From NCBI GenBank assembly GCA_021234155.1, contig JAJEKV010000075.1, forward strand, positions 122,001-186,000: a stretch of DNA of 64,000 bases. The letters run 5' to 3'. The notes below the pieces were generated by a model that made no database searches, had not been told where the DNA came from, and worked only from the letters and a program-made list of their open reading frames with translations. Within the stretch, counting starts at the first letter, position 1. Every line of letters begins with the position of its first letter. This document shows, in pieces, positions 21,776 to 32,399 of this stretch. The position numbers were made by a program, and so were the translations under genes. The stretch is from Isoetes taiwanensis. Taxonomy: Eukaryota; Streptophyta; Lycopodiopsida; Isoetales; Isoetaceae.

Positions 21776-23102
21776 ATTACACGATATACCTATACTATAT
21801 TGCTACATCACAGTACATGTCAAGCATTTTGACATATACAAGTGTAGAATATGCTAATGTATTATACATGCATGCACCTAGATAGCTAGCATGTTAATAT
21901 ATTGTAAGGGGTTGCCTACGGAGATATAAATCCATTGACATATATTTATTCCATGCACCCATTAGGAACCATTATACTATGCATGTCAGTATAACATAAT
22001 CCATGGACTATTTATGTGACACATGGGTGCCAACTCATATTATCAACATGTTTTTATGCATGTAAGTTGCACTTGACTCCATAAAATCCAATAACATTGT
22101 ATTTATGACTCATACAACTATTACACACCATTATATTCCACATGTTAACACTAGACGCCCCCTCGGGACCATTCCTGATCCATGGACCAGAACTGGCCCA
22201 CATGACCTCTGCCACTTAAATCCATATAACTCACGAAAGAAATTTGAATTTTATAATATACCAACATCATTGAGTCTTCACTTATTTCTTGATGACCTCT
22301 GAGAATTTCAAGACCAATGTGGTCACCTATACCTTGTGGTGATTGCTCAAACATTGGAAAATCTGGCAGTTTTTGCACCAGTCCAGAACTGCCTTGTTCG
22401 ATATTTCTAGCATAAAGTGACCTAAACCTTGCTAAAGTTGGAGGTATTTGCCTGTTTATCATAGTTTTATGTTCCCATGTTTTCTTGCTATCACCTGACA
22501 TCGGTGGAAGTCGCCAAACCTGACATCTGACATCGGTGACTAGCATAAACTTTATATCTGTGTTACTGCTATAAAGCATTGTCATCGAAGTAGAATAATA
22601 TTACATATAAGTTATCTTTCATGTATATTATATTTTTTATGGATGCAAAACATTCTTGACAATAGAAATCTCTAGTTGCATGTTAAAATAACATGTTATT
22701 TCTAAGGTTTTAATTTATATAAGCACGCATCACCATTTATGGTCCACGAAACCAATTGTATAGAGCATAGATCTCTCACTGGCCTTATATCCATTTTTTC
22801 CCATAGAATGATACTATGTCTTTTTAGCTTCGATCACATGATTTTTAAAAGGTGTAAGTGAAAGTCCATGTAGGTTCAATTGGTTATAAATACTCTATAA
22901 ATTCTCAATTTTTTGTGCTTCAACCTTACCCTTAAATTATGCAAGCTAACCTAATCAATTAATTTTATCCTATAGAGAATTATACAAGTAAACTATATGT
23001 GAAAGTTGAGATCAAAATTGATTAAGGTGGCTCCATTAATGATTTTTAAACTTTCAGTCATTTGGACCAATGATGGTCTGCAACTGGACTACAGATAGCG
23101 GT
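21776..23102. other. AT-rich stretch; one unidentified minus-strand ORF
   Basis: This stretch is mostly low-complexity AT-rich sequence. A 144-codon minus-strand ORF at 22151-22585 is the only frame of note. It includes PTLARFRSLYARN and a GT-like donor context after SEDSMMLV, so it could be an exon fragment of a host gene, but I do not recognise it. No element ends were found, though Copia-2 must end abruptly at its right margin. Confidence 0.4.
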
Positions 23103-23351
23103 CTATCTTGGTTTTTTATAGTAAAGGTTTTTTATATTTTCCCTTGGTCCTTTTTGCATTGGTTTCTTGACATGAGATATACAGCTCTGACTATCTGTGA
23201 AAACTTCTGTTGGATCATTTTGCTTGCAACTTAGCTCTTCTAATAATCTCCTTAACCATGTAATTTCTTTTTTGTCGCTAAAGAAGAAGGCATGTACTAC
23301 TCGCCTCGGCCAGATGACATAGCTATGGCACTTTTGTTTTTGCATCTCCAA
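23103..23351 (-). pseudogene. Copia-2 RNase H C-terminal fragment
   Basis: After a frameshift near 23300-23350 the RNase H continues as EITWLRRLLEEL and TDSQSCISHVKKP. It then degenerates where HERTKHI-type sequence is expected and stops. The remaining ~60 residues found in Copia-1 are missing, which marks the 3' truncation point of this element. Confidence 0.8.
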
Positions 23352-25123
23352 GCAACTACTCCACCAGCCAAGAAAATAGCATAACCTGAGGTTGATTTCC
23401 TTGAGCTTAGATCACCACCCCAGTCAGCATCAGTGAAAGCATACAGGTTAAGATTATCTGTGTCAAAAGCTATCCCCAAATCTTTGGTACCTTTAAGATA
23501 TTTCAACACCCTTTTTCCTGCTTGCCAATGCTCCTTGGTAGGATCATTACATTTTCTGCTTAAGATATTAACTATATATGATATGTCAGGTCTGCTATTA
23601 TTAGCCAAATACAGCAGACATCCTATTAGAGCTCTATAAGGCACATGTTCCATTTCTCTTTTCTCCTTTTCTGATATATTTCTTTCAGCTGTCAACTTAT
23701 GTCCAGGAACTACAGGAGTTTTTACAGTATGTGCTTCCTTCATATTGAATCTGCTCAACATGTTATCTATATGTCTAGTTTGCTTGAGTTTCAGAATTTT
23801 CTGCTCCCTATTTCTCAATACTTCTATTCCCAAGAATTGTTTGAGCTCACCCAAATCTGTCATTCTGAATCTTGCATGCAAGATGTTCTTGCAAATATTT
23901 AGAATTTCCATGCTGTTAGCTACCATGATGCAATCATCCACATATAGTGCAATGATGCAATATTCTTCTTCCTGTTTATATTTATACAAATTCCCATCAT
24001 TATGAAGATTTTCAAAACCCTGCTCCTTGAGATAATTATCCATACATAAGAACCATTCTCGTGGAGCTTGTTTCAGACCATACACAGCTCGTTTAAGTTT
24101 CCACACTTGATCATTCCCTTGTTCAAAACCTGGAGCTGGTCTCATAAAAATGTTCTCTTCTAATTTTGCATTTAGGAAGGCTGTCTTAACATCCATGTGA
24201 TGTAATTCTAGGTTTAAGGCATTTGCCAAAGCCAATAATATTCTGATGCTTGTGAGCTTCACAATGGGTGAGTACGTCTCCTCATAGTCTATTCCTGATT
24301 TTTGTGTATATCCCTGAGCCACCAGCCTAGCTTTATGCTTCTTGGTTCCATCAGCCCCTATTTTAATTTTAAATATCCATTTGCTACCTACTATATTCCT
24401 GTTTTCTGGAACTTGAACAAGATCATAGGTATCAGTTTCATGAAAGGATTTAATTTCCTCCTTCATGGCATCTTCCCATTTTCCTTTATCTCTGGATTTT
24501 AAGGCCTCCTCTATATTTCTAGGGATCTCTTCATCTTCAATAAGTGCCATAATTTGATCATAATCATGACCTATATTTTCTATTCTTTTACTTTTTCCAG
24601 AAATGTTTCTCCCATACAAAGCATTATCAACATTTGCTTCTTCAAGCAACTTTTCAACTTGACTTTTTCTTTTCTTTTCCACTGGCCTGTTTTCATTTAC
24701 ATTTTCATGAGCAGGTTGACCTATTTCAGTTTGTTTTTCAACATCCTTATGCTGATTTTCAATTTCCCCATGCTGGTTTCTTTCTTCACTTTCTGATTCA
24801 TTGTCAGAATCAACATCTATATTCTTGAGTTCAATCTTCTTCATTTCATTTTTCTTTGTTGCTTGTTCCAAAGATTTCTTGCTGAATCTATCTTTATAAA
24901 GAACTCCCTCATTGAATACCACATCCCTGCTGATGATTATTGTCTTAGATTCAGGAATGTATATCCTATATCCTTTACTTTCTAAGTCATATCCCACAAG
25001 AAACCCAGCTTCAGCTTTGTCATCCAATTTCCTCCTTAACTCTGTAGGTATATGACTATACACTAGGCATCCATAGACTTTGAAATGATCATAATTCAAA
25101 TCTTTTTTACCTTTTGACCACAC
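23297..25123 (-). pseudogene. Copia-2 integrase C-term, reverse transcriptase and RNase H
   Basis: A 608-codon frame is open throughout. It runs from the integrase C-terminal KVYGCLVYSHIP region, through an acidic hinge, then RT (GSKWIFKIK, KARLVAQGYTQK, HHMDVKTAFLN, KAVYGLKQAPREW-type motifs, catalytic ALYVDD near 23935-23955, TDLGELKQFLG), then RNase H (DADWGGD, RKSTSGYAIFLAGG). All RT catalytic residues I can see are present. Only the upstream and downstream frame breaks prevent a full polyprotein. This ORF alone could encode folded RT. Confidence 0.9.
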
Positions 25124-26505
25124 AAGATCAGGATTTCCCCTTTAAGACTGGATGTTGGCAGTTTGTTATGTATTAGTGTGGCTGCTTGCAAAGCTTCATC
25201 CCAAAGGAAATTTGGCAGCCCACTATTTTTGATCATGGATCTCACTGCATCTAACAAGGTTCTATTTCTCCTTTCTGCCACACCATTTTGTTGTGGAGTG
25301 TACCTACAGGTTAGCTGTCTTTTTATTCCTTTTGCAATGCAAAAACTTTTGAACTGGGATGACAGATACTCTCCCCCTCTGTCTGATCTTACAACTTTCA
25401 GTTTATTACCAGTTTCCCTTTCCATTTCAGCAACATAATGCTTAAAAGCACTTAGAGCTTGGGATTTCCTTTTTAAACAATAGCATTTGCATTTTCTAGA
25501 AAAATCATCAATGAAAGAAATAAAATACCTGTTATTGCTTCTGCTCCTCACATTTAAAGGACCACATAAATCCGTGTGCACCAGCTCCAATACATCCTTG
25601 GCTCTTGTTTTTGATTTCTTAAATGGCAACCTGTTTAATTTCCCAAGCATACAACCTTCACACAAGAAGTTTCCTGATTCCATATTGTTGCTTTCAATCC
25701 ATCCTTTCTTAATCAATAATTTGAGATTGTTACCATGAGTATGTGCTAGTCTGTTATGCCATAGTTCAAAATCAGAAATATTGAGAGCATTCACCTCATT
25801 GCATACAATATTGTCCATTTGAAAAAGATTCCCAACTCGTTTTGCTTCAAATTTCTTTTCATTCCCAAGAAAAATATTACATGCTTTGGAGTCAAAATTG
25901 ACTCTATAGCCTAGGTCTACAAGCTGACTGACTGAAATCAAATTCTTAATGAGTCCTGGAACACACAAAACATTTTCTATATCCACTACATTTCCATGTA
26001 GATCAAAAAGTTGCAGCAATCCCTTTCCTTCAATAGCTTGAAGAGCTCCATTTCCAACCTGCACACTTTTTGTTGCAACCTTTTTAAGCACATCAGTAGA
26101 TTGAACTACTGATCTTTCAGCTCCACTATCAACTACAATAGGATTACAAGTTTTATTAGCATTTTCTTTTCTTTCAAGAATTGCAAATTGACCACATACC
26201 TCTTCTTCATCATCCGAACTGTCCTTGCCTTTTTCTTCATGCTCTTTGGTGAGATAAGTTCCAGCTGATCTATTTCCTCCCTTGGATTTTCCTCCTCTAT
26301 TAAAATTTCCTTTCCCTTTTCCAAAATCTTTTGGAGTAGGACACTTTGCAGCAAGATGCCCCCTCCCTCCACAATTATAACATTTAAACTCTCCTTTTTC
26401 CCCTTTTACCAGTTTTGGACAATTATTTTTAAAATGTCCAGCCTCATGACAATAAAAACAAGTTCCTTTTGCTGCCACATTTTTTCCTCTTTTCCCTGTA
26501 TACAA
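25096..26505 (-). pseudogene. Copia-2 gag C-term, protease and integrase
   Basis: A 469-codon frame carries two CCHC knuckles (CFYCHEAGHFKNNC and CYNCGGRGHLAAKC), the protease with intact VVDSGAERSVV, the integrase HHCC region (ELWHNRLAHTHGNN, CEGCMLG), and the catalytic core with HTDLCGPL, RSDRGGEYLS and NGVAERRNRTLLD. It overlaps the RT frame at about 25100-25123 in a different register, so a frameshift separates them. In intact copia elements gag and pol are one frame. Confidence 0.9.
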
Positions 26506-26619
26506 AATCTCAGCAGATTCTTCATCATTTCCTTTTTGTACTTTCTTTTGTTCTACCTATGTTCTAATAATGCTCTCAGCTTCATCCCTGTTCTTAGCTA
26601 CATTTCTAATAAAATGACC

Positions 26620-27183
26620 CTATTTGTTCATTCTCAATCTTGCTCTAGCAATAGCAAGAACTTGATACCTCTCAGTGAGGTCAACTCCAGCACCTCCTAG
26701 ATCTGCTACAATATTGTCAAACTTATTGAAGAAATCAGAAACATCATCACCTTCATGTAATTTCAAATTTCTAAGCTCATTATCTAACAGATCTATCTGG
26801 GACGAGGTCTTTTCCTCAAAATGTTTGAGCAAATAGGACCACATTTCTCTTGGTGATTTATTCCTTAATTTCAGTCTTATGGTAGGACTCACCTTTGATG
26901 TGATAATTCCCTGAGCCTCTTTGATTCTTGCATATTCAGATCTGCCAGATTTAGCACCAAGAGTTACTGGAGATGTAACTTCTTCTGCACTTGCCTCCTC
27001 ATTTGGATTTGATGGCCCTGTTGCAGACCTTGCCACTGAGCTCTCAGCAGTACTAGTTTGAACCCCTGTCACATGCTGAGGATCTATCAAATCCCAAAGT
27101 TCTTCAACCTCTAAAATGTGCTTAACATCATCCTTCCAGACTTGGAAGCCAAGTCCTCCTTTATAGACATCAATGCTGCTCAA
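26620..27183 (-). pseudogene. Copia-2 gag (N-terminal part)
   Basis: This gag frame contains VYKGGLGFQVWKDDVKHIL, SPTIRLKLRNKSPREMW, KTSSQIDLLDNELRNLKL and DDVSDFFNKFDNIVADL, all shared with Copia-1 gag. The N-terminal residues before VYKGG are replaced by a short different sequence, and the primer-site/start-codon region is partly deleted. A frameshift near 26620 separates it from the knuckle region. Confidence 0.9.
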
Positions 27184-27200
27184 CAGGCAACCAATAGTGC

Positions 27201-27594
27201 ATTAGATTGCCTTCTTGCTAGCCGATTATGCAAATCTGATCACCCCACTGTGTAAGTCTCAGTCATTCAGCAGTTTTATAGGTGATTCCGGCGGTCATGG
27301 TAGCAGGAAAATAGTTCGGTGGAGGTCTATGTACAGTAGTTACCATATTTGAATATATCGTTGCCTCCAAATGTGAAATAGCAACAATGGCCCTTCACGA
27401 ACCATTTCATAAAACCATTGTCTTTCACGAACCATTATAATTAACCTTTTCAAACCATTGCAACCTTCCCACAATAATCTAAACAGGGTAACTGCATGGA
27501 TGTCTCTGAGAACCATTGTCTGAATGATAACTGCACGAACCATTATCTCTGAGAACCATTACCATGTATTATGCAATGACATTTTCTAACATTG
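27201..27594 (-). repeat. Probable decayed Copia-2 5' LTR, AACCATT-rich
   Basis: On the minus strand the segment starts TGTTAGAAAATG and ends near a degraded primer-site region just upstream of gag. It contains about seven copies of AATGGTT/AACCATT spaced irregularly between 27380 and 27570. With no 3' LTR to compare, the boundaries are inferred from position, the TG start and the copia layout. Confidence 0.5.
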
Positions 27595-28924
27595 GGTGAC
27601 ATATGCGTCTGTTATATGCAATGTGGAACCAATTTGTATTTGCATAGTATTTTGGGCCACATGAAGATCATAGAGTTGTATCAATACTGCATATTGCTCT
27701 TAAGACATGTTAACAAGAGGCTACATGGATTTCTACAATATTCTCCTTTAAAATATTAATGGGTGGCAGTCAGGAGATAAAATATTCCCCTTTGATGTTC
27801 TACAATGTATCGTGTCTTCTTGCGTTTGAGGAAAGCTCCATTTCCTTTACTGCCTTGCAAGTGAAAAACAGGATCAATTACCAGTCTGAGTTATCACTTA
27901 AATTCTTTGCAGTAGTCATCAAACCATTTATTTTGAGGAAAGCTCGATGTGCCTGATGGTCTCCCAGTGCGTTTTCTCCTAAAACATCGCCTTCACTTAA
28001 AAGGAGAGGGAGAAACTTGCCAGACTAGCTAGCAACTATAGCTAGCTACACATTCCTTTGGTCGGGTGATAACCCCCTTGTCATGAAGATCTAATAAACC
28101 CATTTATATGCCTTGATGTTCACATCACCAGCTACTTGTTACTATGGACAACTAAATGGGATATTTAAAATTTATCAAATCAACACATAAGCACTAATGC
28201 CCTTTTTACGGGCCTGGAATGTAGGTTCAAGGGTTTGGTTTGCAATCTAGGTTGTAGGGTTAGGGCAGGCGTAACCAGGAAATCCTAGCCCTAAACCTAA
28301 ATCAATGTCTGGCATTAAATTTAATGCCAAGCATTGATTTAGGTTTAGGGTGTAGGGATTTAACATATCATGAATTTCAAAGAACTGAGAGAATGTGACA
28401 TGCAGCTCATGATGGAGCATTCTATCATGCTCGAATACAACAACTAGCCCCACGTAACTTGTTTAATATAACAATACCCAGAAGGCTCCTTTCTACCTTG
28501 GTGGTGATGACATATATGGTGGTCGCCATGCACTTCTACAACACATCTATTGGGATGTGGGTGAGTTCTTTGTGACAATATCTTGTTCCAATTGCTTCCC
28601 CTACAATGCCATTTGGTTGGTCCTTTTCAAGTGTGCAAGAATAAGTTCCACCCCACCAATCCTTCTCGTCCTTTACTTTCATGCACGATTTTATTTAGAA
28701 GAAGAGGCATCCATTTTTCCATTTTCTTCTTATATAAAGAACGTATTAGAATGCTATGTTTAATGTCCATTCGACATGAGACAATGCTAGAGTTGACCAT
28801 TCTAGCAAATGAAAGACACATTGCACAGAATTGTCTCAAGTTCCATGCCATTGGCATGATGGCTTGACGATAGTATGAGAGAACATCTGGTTTTTAAATT
28901 TTATGAGAATAACTATTAACAACA
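27595..28924. other. Intergenic stretch upstream of the tRNA gene
   Basis: I find no supported coding region. It contains the 62-bp palindrome at 28289-28350. Several ORFs at 28247-28867 overlap one another on both strands and look like chance. Confidence 0.5.
28289..28350. repeat. 62-bp near-perfect palindrome with telomere-like arm ends
   Basis: Two 31-nt arms meet at 28319/28320 with no spacer and match at 29 of 31 positions. The outer ends read CCCTAAACC on one arm and its complement on the other, resembling the plant telomere repeat CCCTAAA. The structure would form a stable hairpin or cruciform. It could be a small fold-back element or a fused telomere-like repeat. Confidence 0.85.
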
Positions 28925-28941
28925 GCTGGAATAGCTCAGTT

Positions 28942-28974
<33 letters not shown>

Positions 28975-28998
28975 GAGGTTCGACCCCTCCTTCTAGCG
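28925..28998 (+). tRNA. trnN-GUU (nuclear): tRNA-Asn (anticodon GTT)
   Basis: The 74-nt gene folds into a full cloverleaf. The acceptor stem GCTGGAA pairs with TTCTAGC (one G-T wobble) and is followed by discriminator G. The A box is TAGCTCAGTTGG, the anticodon loop CTGTTAA carries GTT, and the B box is GGTTCGACCC. There is no intron and no encoded CCA. A CAACA motif lies just upstream (28920-28924), as in plant Pol III tRNA genes, and a T4 terminator follows at 29011. Sequence conservation suggests an active nuclear gene. Confidence 0.97.
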
Positions 28999-29010
28999 CA
29001 AAAAAAAATC

Positions 29011-29014
29011 TTTT
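29011..29014 (+). terminator. Pol III terminator for tRNA-Asn
   Basis: The first TTTT after the tRNA, 12 nt past its end and preceded by an A-run. Confidence 0.7.
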
Positions 29015-29133
29015 GCTACTATTTTAAGCAGATATCGTAAAACAACCTGATAAAATTCGGCTATTTTAGGGCTCCACGAACGCGGCGATGAACAAGATCT
29101 TCACCATTCGTTTTCCCATCTTAGTATTATTGA

Positions 29134-29168
29134 CACGTGCTTTCCACCGTCGAGATCTTGCGCACGTG
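29134..29168 (+). promoter_or_regulatory. Two G-box (CACGTG) motifs upstream of the RBP47-like gene
   Basis: CACGTG occurs at 29134-29139 (within GACACGTGC) and 29163-29168 (within GCACGTGGG), 29 bp apart and about 380-410 bp upstream of the ATG. Paired ACGT-core motifs are the usual binding sites of plant bZIP/bHLH factors and are common in ABA- and light-responsive promoters. No clear TATA box was found, so the transcript start is uncertain. Confidence 0.5.
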
Positions 29169-29545
29169 GGTAACGAACGGCTGCTACGCACTCCTTTCTG
29201 ACTGTGAGTTTATGTGAAGCTCTCTATACCGCCTGGAGCTTCTTCTCTTATCCGCTGCACCTCACGTCGGCAGCGGCCCTGCTTTGGCCTTCCGGCAGCT
29301 TACCTTTTTCAAGCTTCTTCAAACCGGTTTGTTTCAAGAGGCGCTTTCTTTTTTTTTACTTCTGCCCATCTTTCTTCCGGTAGCTTGCTTTTATTTCGTA
29401 GGGTTTGTTTTTCTTGCTTATTCTCCTTTCTAGTAGATTTGAGCTTGTTGGGTCCCTTCAAGAAGAAGGGATTTGTCTTGGTTTGTGAGTTGCAAAGCCA
29501 GATTCGGCTGGGTGCAAAAGCAGAGCTTTTTATTGGAACAGCATC

Positions 29546-32399
29546 ATGATGCAGGCACCAGGCCCGCCGTCTCAAGCTGATGGCCAGCAGCAAGCACAAT
29601 CTCAGGGCCCTCCCCAACAGCAGCAACCTCCCTCACAACAGCCCATTCAACAGCAACCCTGGATGATGATGCAGCAGCCTCCCGCTGTGCAGGGCCAGCA
29701 GCAAATGATGCCTGGAATGTTGCCTCCTCAGGTTTTGCCTCCTCCCCCCTTGTTGCCACCGCAGGGTATGATGGCCCAACCTGCAATGCAGATGCAGCCT
29801 GCAATGTTGCAAGCTCAGCAGATGATGCCTGCACAAGGAATGATGCAGCAACAGCAGCAGCAACAGGGCTCTCAACAGTCCGATGAAGTTAGAACCTTGT
29901 GGGTTGGAGATCTGCAGTTGTGGATGGACGAAAATTATTTATACCAATGCTTTGGAAATTCTGCACCTGTATGTATTCTAGCTCCCTGTTTCTATGTGTG
30001 GTTTTATTTTGTTGCTAGACTTATTTTATTGAATGTTGCAAATCTTTAGTCCGAGTTGAAATGCTACTTGGGCTGAATCTCATGCCTTTTTAGTCTTTCT
30101 TAAGCATAGTAATTGACTTTATATTCCTGCTTTGTTGTAGGTCCAATCTGTGAAAGTTATACGTAACAAAGCCTCAGGATTGTCTGAGGGTTATGGTTTT
30201 GTTGAATTTAATTCCCATGCCATGGCTGAGAGCATTCTCCAGACATTCAATGGCACAATGATGCCTAATGCAGATCAACCATTCCGACTGAATTGGGCAT
30301 CATTTGGAATTGGGGAAAGGCGCCCTGATATGGGTCCTGACTTTTCTATTTTTGTTGGCGATCTTGCTCCAGATGTGACAGACTACATGTTGCAGGAAAC
30401 TTTCCGTTCTCACTATCCTTCTGTCAAAGGAGCTAAAGTTGTGATGGATACCACAACAGGACGATCAAAAGGATATGGATTTGTGAGGTTTGGGGATGAA
30501 TCAGAAAGATCACGAGCTATGACAGAGATGAATGGTATATACTGCTCTAGCAGGCCTATGCGCATCAGCACAGCCACTCCTAAGAAGCCGTTGCCGGGCC
30601 AACAAGCAACAACTAAGGGTATGAAAGTGTTATTTTTTAAGTGGCTCATTTTATAGATAGATATCCTTTAATCAGGTAATAAGGAAAACAAACGAGCTCT
30701 TTGTGTCTAGTTCATTCCACATTATAGTCGGGTTTACTGTGGACCAGAGTCAGTTATATTTATGCTGATATAGACAATAGGTAATATATACTTTGGAACA
30801 GAACAACTTTCAGCATTTATGCCAGCTTTTTAGTAACTGTTATTTAGTTTTTTGCATGGAGTGATGCAAATGATGTTGCTATGAGTAAGTACAATATAAT
30901 TCTGCATTGTAATTGGTTGTAATAACTGTTCACCAGTTCTTTGAAACAACTAGTTTTCTTTGGAAAACACATTAATTAGCTCTTGCGACTTTCAAGATTC
31001 CTTTTATGGCAGTTTCTGCTTTCGGTATTCCATTTGTTAGCAGTTTCTGCTTAAACTTTACATAGCAGTTCCTGCTTTCATATCGTCCTTCAATTCAGCA
31101 GATCTGAATACTGCTTGAGCTTGGAATCAATGTACAGTTGAAACCTTGAGGGCTTATAAGAATGATGCTGTTTTAAAGCAGGAGGGCAAGGGGCTTTCTA
31201 CACAAGTGGGCCATGGAACACATACTTCCATACGGAAAGCATCTTATTTAGTGGTTGACACCTCATTTAGGTCAGTTTACCTGTTTGTCTCTTGCCGAGA
31301 AGTTCCTGCAGATTGTGGTAAGTGAGTTAATGCTTTTAATTTGGCGCAACTGCAACTCAGTGTTTGGCTGGAAATATCCGTCATGATTTTTCCTTATCAC
31401 TTCAAGCTGCTACTTCTTTTAAAAGGGTTGGACATTGTCATTTATATGTAATAGAGTTCTGGCGATTTAGCATATATTGTGACTGATTAAGAAGCTGTGC
31501 AAACATTTTACAGCATAGGCCATTGTCATCCTCTTTTTGAACATTAGTATTTATTGCTGTTAATCATTCTTATTGTTGAATATATTTCTATTTATGGACG
31601 AAGATGTTGATCTTAATAGTAATTCCTATTTGTTGTGCACGCAGCTCCTTATCAAGGCCAGCAAAGCTTCTCTCCACAGCCGTTCCCAGTTGATAACGAT
31701 CCCAACAACACCACTGTGAGCATGTTGCTTTTGTCAGTTATTACTGACTTGGAGGGACTTAGAGTAATAGTAGAGTACTTGTTTGACAAAAATGACACTT
31801 TTGGCAGGTTTTTGTTGGTGGTTTAGACCAGAATGTGACCGATGATGATCTCAGACAAGTTTTCTCTTCATTTGGTGAAATAGTTTATGTGAAGATTCCT
31901 GTTGGGAAAGGATGTGGTTTTGTGCAATTTACTACTAGGTGCTTCTTTATGCTTTTAGGCTGCTAAAGTCATGCTGTGCTTTGCTTTTTCTAATTTTGGA
32001 TATTTGGCTTCAGGGCTAGTGCAGAAGAGGCACTGTCGAAGCTTCATGGTTATGTCATTGGGCAGCAAACAATTCGACTGTCTTGGGGAAGGAGTCCAGC
32101 TAATAAACAGGTATTATTTTGATGATGCTGTTGGCATTGAAGTTTTGGTATTATTTTGATGATGCTGTTGGTATTGAAGTTTTGGTGTTAACGCTGATTT
32201 GTAGACGCCCTTACAGAGGCAAGCTCCTGCTGGATGGGGACAGCCTCAACCTGATCCAAATCAGTGGAATGGTGCTGCATATTATGGATATGGTCAGGGA
32301 TATGAAGGTTATGGCTATGCACCTCCTCCACAAGATCCCGCAGCATATGGCTATGGGAATTATCCTGCGTATGGAACGTATCCTCAGCAAGTGAGCTGA
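29546..32399 (+). CDS. RBP47-like: RBP45/RBP47-like three-RRM RNA-binding protein
   Basis: Six coding exons with GT-AG introns: 29546-29968, 30141-30618, 31645-31715, 31808-31938, 32014-32110, 32205-32399. They join in frame to 1,395 bp, giving 464 residues plus TGA. The N-terminus (1-110) is Gln/Pro/Met-rich. RRM1 is at about 116-193 (RNP2 LWVGDL, RNP1 GYGFVEF), RRM2 at about 209-287 (IFVGDL, KGYGFVRF), RRM3 at about 324-396 (VFVGGL, GCGFVQF), and a Gly/Tyr/Pro/Gln-rich tail ends in YPQQVS. This order and length match plant RBP45/RBP47 proteins, which bind U-rich or poly(A) RNA in the nucleus and enter stress granules. The start is chosen as the first of two adjacent ATGs after a stop-containing leader. 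No stops, frameshifts or lost splice sites. The only clearly intact protein gene here; whether RBP45 or RBP47 needs phylogeny. Confidence 0.96.
32111..32184 (+). repeat. 37-bp tandem duplication at the intron 5 donor site
   Basis: Intron 5 begins with two adjacent 37-bp units (32111-32147 and 32148-32184) that differ at one base. Each begins GTATTATTTT, so the 5' splice site and its intronic context are duplicated. Using the first donor keeps the frame to exon 6. Using the second would add 37 nt and shift it. Confidence 0.92.

Larger units (their letters stand above)
23103..27594 (-). mobile_element. Copia-2, antisense Ty1/copia, 3'-truncated
   Basis: Read on the minus strand: a decayed 5' LTR (27594 to about 27201), gag (27183), zinc knuckles, protease, integrase, RT and RNase H down to about 23103, where coding ends abruptly inside RNase H. 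No 3' LTR was found to the left. The family is the same as Copia-1 and Copia-3 (shared gag VYKGG start and VGNGALQ protease segment). It is the best-preserved polyprotein in the window, with only a handful of frame breaks. Confidence 0.9.

Noticed and set aside
24302-24828. Several + strand ORFs across Copia-2
   Set aside because: They are Phe/Ser/Leu-rich mirror frames of the well-supported minus-strand copia polyprotein.
29309-29626. Minus-strand 105-codon ORF across the RBP47-like leader
   Set aside because: No homology, and it overlaps the promoter/5' UTR and start codon of a convincing gene.
29544-29875. Two minus-strand ORFs opposite exon 1 of the RBP47-like gene
   Set aside because: They are shadows of a Gln-rich (CAG-rich) coding exon; the + strand gene has full domain and splice support.
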